From: a virus
IMG/VR virus record: IMGVR_UViG_3300036886_000315
Coordinates: 1-44,797 of that record
DNA length: 44,797 bases
Direction: 5' to 3' (one strand)
In this document: piece by piece, positions 41,323 to 44,797 of the stretch
How positions within the stretch are numbered: the stretch's first letter is position 1
Layout of the letters: each line of letters opens with the position of its first letter
Made by a program: the position numbers and the translations under genes
The notes under the pieces: model-generated
Told to the model about the DNA's origin: nothing
Databases searched by the model: none
What the model saw: the letters and a program-made list of their open reading frames with translations, nothing else

Positions 41323-42220
41323 TTTTCAGTTTATTTATATATTTCTGAATACCATCTTCTAATTCATGAAACATTGCAGTATATCCTGCAGTATATCTTA
41401 ATTTATTTGTCTTTGCTTCAGTAAAATACTGATACTTATTTCTGATTTTAATTGGGGTGTCAATATACGTAATATTTTCTCTTTCTCCAAGACTTTTAAA
41501 AACTGCTTTACCAAGGTCATCAAATGTACGTGCTTTTCCCGTACCAACATTATATAGTCCGTTAAGTGGTTTCTCGATAGCCATGAATATGCATACGTCC
41601 ACCACATCATCAACATAAATAAAATCTCTTAATTGTTCACCGTCTTTATAATCTGGACGATGTGACTTAAATAATTTAAGTCTTCGTGTTTCTTTTATCT
41701 GATTAAAAGCATGAAAAGCAACTGAAGCCATTTTGCCTTTATGTGCTTCTCCGTAACCATAAACATTAAAAAATTTTAATCCGTACCAATATTTGGGTTG
41801 ATGTTCTTGTACTTCTGCCCATACATCGAATTGTTGTTTTGACCAACCATAAGGATTAAGTGGCTGTAATTTAATTATATCTTTTTCGTCATCAAATCCT
41901 TGTTCGCCATCACCATATGTTGCTGCAGAACTTGCATAAACCAACGGTATGTTGAATCCGAAACATAAATTCCAAATAAATATAGTTGAATTAACATTAT
42001 ATTCATCAAATTTATTTCTGTCCATTTCCATTGTATCAGTAATTGCACCTAAATGATAGATACAGTCAATTTCATGTGCATGTACTAATAACCAATTATA
42101 AATTGAATCCAAAGATTCTGTTTTAGTATCGAGACTAACAACACCAATATTACCCCTTCTTTGCAATTCTGCAATAAGATTTTTACCAATAAATCCTTCA
42201 CCACCAGTTACTACTATCAT
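41309..42220 (-). CDS. hldD: HldD-like ADP-heptose 6-epimerase (SDR)
   Basis: This is a 303-residue extended short-chain dehydrogenase/reductase. The NAD(P) glycine motif VTGGEGFIG lies at 4-12. The S-S-A-A-T-Y-G signature with the catalytic Tyr of YGWSK follows. HldD-specific features are FNVYGYGEAHKGKMASVAFHAF, the DFIYVDDVVDV strand, LYNVGTGKARTFDDLG and the late KYQYFTEA with LRYTAGY. HldD converts ADP-D-glycero-D-manno-heptose to the L-glycero form, the donor for LPS heptosyltransferases. The ATG overlaps the TGA of the nucleotidyltransferase gene (ATGA). A related UDP-hexose epimerase is possible, but the motifs favour HldD. Confidence 0.85.
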   Translation of the reverse strand: MIVVTGGEGFIGKNLIAELQRRGNIGVVSLDTKTESLDSIYNWLLVHAHEIDCIYHLGAITDTMEMDRNKFDEYNVNSTIFIWNLCFGFNIPLVYASSAATYGDGEQGFDDEKDIIKLQPLNPYGWSKQQFDVWAEVQEHQPKYWYGLKFFNVYGYGEAHKGKMASVAFHAFNQIKETRRLKLFKSHRPDYKDGEQLRDFIYVDDVVDVCIFMAIEKPLNGLYNVGTGKARTFDDLGKAVFKSLGERENITYIDTPIKIRNKYQYFTEAKTNKLRYTAGYTAMFHELEDGIQKYINKLKNETC

Positions 42221-42762
42221 AGCATTAGTTTTTTTATGTTACTTACTGCAAAGTTATTCATATTTATTGAGACACTATCGCTCTCATCTTTAAACTTTTC
42301 CCATATTTTTTCAAATACTTCAAGTTTTGCTTCTTTTTTAATCTTTTCAATTACATTTGTTGATGATCTGCTGTCTACTTCATAATACACTACTCCATGT
42401 CTTGAATTTTCGTGACCTATTACCTCTCTGTTTTTGTATTGATCACCAACAATCATGTAATCAATATTCAATTCTTTAACCAAGTTTCTTAATTCATCAT
42501 CTGTGTTAAAGATAAATACTTTATCAACCATTCTTAAATTACGCATCATTGTTATTCTTGTGTTAATATCGTTTATTGGTCGTTTATCTCCTTTCAATTG
42601 TTTAACTCTTTCATCACTGTCAAGTCCAACATATAATGTATTGTGACAAATAACGGGTGATGAAAACAACAACAGTTCTGGATTATAAAACTTTGCATAA
42701 GTTAATAATTCAATGTGTCCTGTATGTAAGATGTCAAAACATCCGTTTGTCCAAATATTCAT
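42217..42762 (-). CDS. HldE C-domain-like heptose-1-phosphate nucleotidyltransferase
   Basis: This is a 181-residue protein of the cytidylyltransferase-like family. The HxGH-type motif is in GCFDILHTGHIELL (residues 8-21), followed by LYVGLDSDERVKQLKGDKRPI with the R-P-I and the later N-T-R-I-T-M-M motif. This is the order in the adenylyltransferase half of HldE (RfaE domain II). It should attach AMP to heptose-1-phosphate. In many bacteria the kinase and transferase halves are fused; here they are separate genes, as in some species. It is overlapped by TGA/ATG with both neighbours. Confidence 0.85.
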   Translation of the reverse strand: MNIWTNGCFDILHTGHIELLTYAKFYNPELLLFSSPVICHNTLYVGLDSDERVKQLKGDKRPINDINTRITMMRNLRMVDKVFIFNTDDELRNLVKELNIDYMIVGDQYKNREVIGHENSRHGVVYYEVDSRSSTNVIEKIKKEAKLEVFEKIWEKFKDESDSVSINMNNFAVSNIKKLML

Positions 42763-43046
42763 ATTTCCTCAATTCTTTTACTTTTGTCATCAATTAATAA
42801 ATCCCACGCTGGCTTTTGTCTCATAACAACATCATGATATTTACAACCCCAATCTGTAAGTTGCATTGCGGTTAATTCAGTCCAGTTTCTACCAGTATTT
42901 TGTCCTCTGGCAGACCAGTAAATGATTATATTGCCTTCATCATAAAGTTTATTGATCTTAGCAATAGCTTCATAATCTGGTTTTGAATTATCGTAACCAC
43001 CTTCTGTATGGCAAATCGTGCCATCTATATCTACATAAATTAACAT
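42759..43046 (-). CDS. Small HAD-family phosphatase
   Basis: This is a 95-residue protein with the HAD nucleophile motif IYVDIDGTIC (D6 and D8), the S-A-R of motif II (IYWSARGQN) and the lysine-to-acidic motifs KPAWDLLIDD near the end. It has almost no cap, as in small C0 HAD phosphatases often found in capsule and LPS sugar clusters. In this operon it could be the step between the kinase and nucleotidyltransferase (heptose-1,7-bisphosphate 7-phosphatase, as for GmhB), though it is only about half GmhB's size. Alternatives are another small sugar phosphatase. Start overlaps the previous stop (TAATG). Confidence 0.7.
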   Translation of the reverse strand: MLIYVDIDGTICHTEGGYDNSKPDYEAIAKINKLYDEGNIIIYWSARGQNTGRNWTELTAMQLTDWGCKYHDVVMRQKPAWDLLIDDKSKRIEEI

Positions 43047-43423
43047 TATTTTTGACTATCTCCTTTCTCAATTCTGTAACTATCGTCATCGTTATGTGGT
43101 GTGCTAACTTCAAATATTTCACCTTCTTCAAGTGCTGTAAGTTGATGTGGTGTGTTGCGTTCAACATGAACAATATCGCCTTCTACAAGACTAATATGCT
43201 GTCTTGCAGCTATTCTTGTGTCAATTGTTATTAATTCAAATCTGCCTTTATTAACATACCATGTTTCAGTTTTTACTGAATGAAAATGCATGCTAAATTT
43301 TCCGCCTTTCCTGAAACGTAATAATTTTCCACAATAATCTTCTCCATTATGAATAATAACTTCTTCGCCCCATGCTTTTGGCAGATGAATATTTTTATTG
43401 CTTATGTGTGTAACATCAATCAT
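43046..43423 (-). CDS. Cupin, sugar isomerase/epimerase-like
   Basis: This is a 125-residue protein from ATG 43423, two bases after the kinase stop; a longer frame starting with TTG at 43498 overlaps the kinase and is not credible. The single cupin barrel has the first motif F-S-M-H-F-H-S-x-K-T-E-T-W-Y-V and the second with H-x-x-P-H-Q-L-T-A-L-E-E-G-E-I-F-E-V-S. This matches the type II mannose-6-phosphate isomerase/small cupins found in nucleotide-sugar clusters. It should bind a metal through the histidines and act on a sugar phosphate or nucleotide sugar. Its exact substrate is not shown. Confidence 0.75.
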   Translation of the reverse strand: MIDVTHISNKNIHLPKAWGEEVIIHNGEDYCGKLLRFRKGGKFSMHFHSVKTETWYVNKGRFELITIDTRIAARQHISLVEGDIVHVERNTPHQLTALEEGEIFEVSTPHNDDDSYRIEKGDSQK

Positions 43424-43424
43424 A

Positions 43425-44198
43425 TTATTCAATTTTATATCTATCAACAATAGCCACACCTTTTTGTGTAACTGCCCATGCAGCACACCTATTGGCAAAT
43501 ATTATTGCATCATCAATATTATTTTTTTCTAAATATCCCGCAACAAGTCCAGCAAGAAATGTATCTCCTGCGCCCGTGAGATCACGTACAGGGTGCTCAT
43601 TAGTATTTGGAAATATCTCTTCTTTTATTTTTTTCTTTATACATGAATACCTTGCGCCCCTGTCACCAAGAGTTACCACTAAATTATTTTCGAACATATA
43701 ATCCAGCCAATGCTTATTTCGAACATATTCTTTGTTGTTTACTTTAATGCAAAATATTTTATCAGACCAATTTCCAATATCTTTTTTTGTGTCCATGAAT
43801 ACATATTTATGATTTTTTGAAATATATTCAATATCATCAGTATCCAAATAACCTTTATCATAATCACTGATTACAACGGCATCATATTTGCCAAAATCAA
43901 TCATTTCTAATCGATCAGTATCAATTCCATTTACTTCATCCTTTTCGTCAATTCTAAGTAACATTTGATTACTGATTTCATCAACAATTCTGGTTTTAGT
44001 AATACCACTATCAGTAAGAATATCACATTCAATGCCCAATCCTACAAGGTTATTGTATACATTAACTGCCATACCACCATTATCTTTACTTTTTGTCGGT
44101 TTAAATACTGGAACAGGTGCTTCAGGACTTAACCTTTCACACTTTCCGTATTGAAACACATCTTTACAACCATCACCAATTACTAATACTTTCTTCAT
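43425..44198 (-). CDS. HldE N-domain-like heptose-7-phosphate kinase (PfkB)
   Basis: This is a 257-residue ribokinase/PfkB-family kinase. Features in order: VLVIGDGCKDVFQYGKCERLSPEAPVPVF (the R-x-S-P-E-A-P-V-P-V signature of the HldE kinase domain), GGMAVNV near 41-47, and the C-terminal anion-hole motif DLTGAGDTFLAGL near 206-218, with the catalytic Asp at 212. It should phosphorylate D-glycero-D-manno-heptose-7-phosphate at C1. Length equals the kinase half of HldE without the transferase half. It lies 3 bases from the methyltransferase stop. Confidence 0.85.
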   Translation of the reverse strand: MKKVLVIGDGCKDVFQYGKCERLSPEAPVPVFKPTKSKDNGGMAVNVYNNLVGLGIECDILTDSGITKTRIVDEISNQMLLRIDEKDEVNGIDTDRLEMIDFGKYDAVVISDYDKGYLDTDDIEYISKNHKYVFMDTKKDIGNWSDKIFCIKVNNKEYVRNKHWLDYMFENNLVVTLGDRGARYSCIKKKIKEEIFPNTNEHPVRDLTGAGDTFLAGLVAGYLEKNNIDDAIIFANRCAAWAVTQKGVAIVDRYKIE

Positions 44199-44201
44199 AA
44201 T

Positions 44202-44797
44202 CTATTTTTTAAAAATTGCTGTTAAACACCAACGTCCCGGTGTGTTTTCAAATCTTATGTCTTTATAACATTCAATTGTTTTAAACCCATTTATTTCAAA
44301 TAATTTCATTAAACTTTTTTCGTTAAAATAACTAACGTGTTGAATTAGTGTATCAAAAGCCTTCTCATATGGTATTGAAATAATTACATACCCATTTGGT
44401 TTTAATATTCTATACGCTTCGCTAATAACTTTATTTAAGTCTTTTTGAAATATGTGCTCCAGTGTGTGAAATGTAACAATAGAATCAAAATAATTGTCTT
44501 CTGAATCAACATTAATTAAATTAGAAAACCTGAACTTGACTTTATCAGCAACATTTGTTTTAAATTTATTTCTTATAGCGGTATTACCAAAATCCAATGC
44601 TTTTTGATTAATATCAAATCCAATTGATTCTTTTACGCTTTCAAATTCTGCAACCAAAAAATTAATATAACCACTATTAGAACCCAGATTTGCACATTTT
44701 TCACCAAATAATCCACTATATTGTTTTACTATAGTATATGTGATATGTGTTCTGTGCCAATTATCATCAAAATTTCTAATATAGTCTTCTTTATCTA
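44202..44797 (-). CDS. Partial class I SAM-dependent methyltransferase (5' end outside window)
   Basis: The frame runs open to the right edge; an apparent TTG start inside it is not real, since the coding sequence continues upstream (DKEDYIRNFDDNWHR). Motif I is CANLGSNSGYINFL, a form of the E/D-x-G-x-G-G loop with one unusual serine. FHTLEHI follows and then EAYRILKPNGYVIISIPYE, the motif order of the methyltransferase-11 group with the V-L-E-H-I signature. It should use SAM to methylate a small molecule or sugar in the operon. It ends with TAG, the only such stop I found. The N-terminus and possible isomerase (GmhA) gene lie outside. Confidence 0.75.
   Translation of the reverse strand, partial: DKEDYIRNFDDNWHRTHITYTIVKQYSGLFGEKCANLGSNSGYINFLVAEFESVKESIGFDINQKALDFGNTAIRNKFKTNVADKVKFRFSNLINVDSEDNYFDSIVTFHTLEHIFQKDLNKVISEAYRILKPNGYVIISIPYEKAFDTLIQHVSYFNEKSLMKLFEINGFKTIECYKDIRFENTPGRWCLTAIFKK

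Noticed and set aside
43424-43498. Longer start of the cupin gene
   Set aside because: It needs a TTG start and overlaps the kinase by 74 bases; the ATG at 43423 follows the kinase stop directly.

Overview
This window is an AT-rich stretch of a large tailed-phage genome, T4-like in its replication and head-assembly logic. Every convincing gene lies on the minus strand, so transcription runs from high to low coordinates. Leftward genes rarely have a Shine-Dalgarno sequence, start regions are A/T-rich, and the tail proteins are of a kind common in Bacteroidota and their phages. I therefore infer a Bacteroidota phage; no single gene proves the host.

Layout from right to left. (1) 44797-40684: a tightly overlapping sugar-nucleotide operon: methyltransferase (5' end outside the window), HldE-type heptose kinase, cupin, small HAD phosphatase, HldE-type nucleotidyltransferase, HldD-type epimerase and an unknown protein. 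With the family-9 glycosyltransferase at 10660-11571 this looks like most of an ADP-heptose synthesis and transfer pathway. (2) 40645-35427: proteins of probable head or structural role. Four adjacent ones share a short N-terminal segment ending in [I/L]-x-E, which recalls T4 capsid-targeting peptides; one of them is an HExxH metalloprotease. (3) 35288-28711: DNA metabolism: zinc-containing ssDNA-binding protein, RecA/UvsX-like recombinase, FEN-type 5' nuclease, an unknown protein and a DnaB-type helicase with a repetitive tail. (4) 28710-27360: a 1.35-kb RNA locus with no protein gene. It holds an initiator-type tRNA-Met, a tRNA-like element with anticodon TCA, a structured RNA in which tRNA halves occur in permuted order on a long stem, further T-arm-like and hairpin elements, and terminators. 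(5) 27359-23681: an AntA/KilAC antirepressor, a Ro60-like (TROVE plus von Willebrand A) protein and an ARPP-1-like protein, closed by a strong terminator. (6) 23472-826: about 22 kb of tail-fibre or adhesin-like proteins, interrupted by two free-standing endonucleases (PD-(D/E)XK type and GIY-YIG) and the glycosyltransferase. These proteins are a modular family with shared N-terminal, central and C-terminal segments. Two carry dozens of 17-residue repeats, and the group is strikingly rich in cysteine. (7) 784-1: a small membrane protein (possible holin) and the start of a probable tail or baseplate protein.

The most interesting system is the Ro60-like protein lying next to a permuted-tRNA-like RNA. 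This matches bacterial YrlA-type Y RNAs, which mimic tRNA and are encoded beside Ro60 in bacteria and some phages. Together with the ARPP-1-like partner and the tRNA cluster it suggests a phage-borne RNA-handling (quality-control, repair or counter-defence) module. A second theme is the phage-encoded ADP-heptose pathway. A recurrent motif (sense GTATTTAT), 14 to about 70 bases upstream of many starts and once at the head of the RNA locus, is a candidate phage promoter element.
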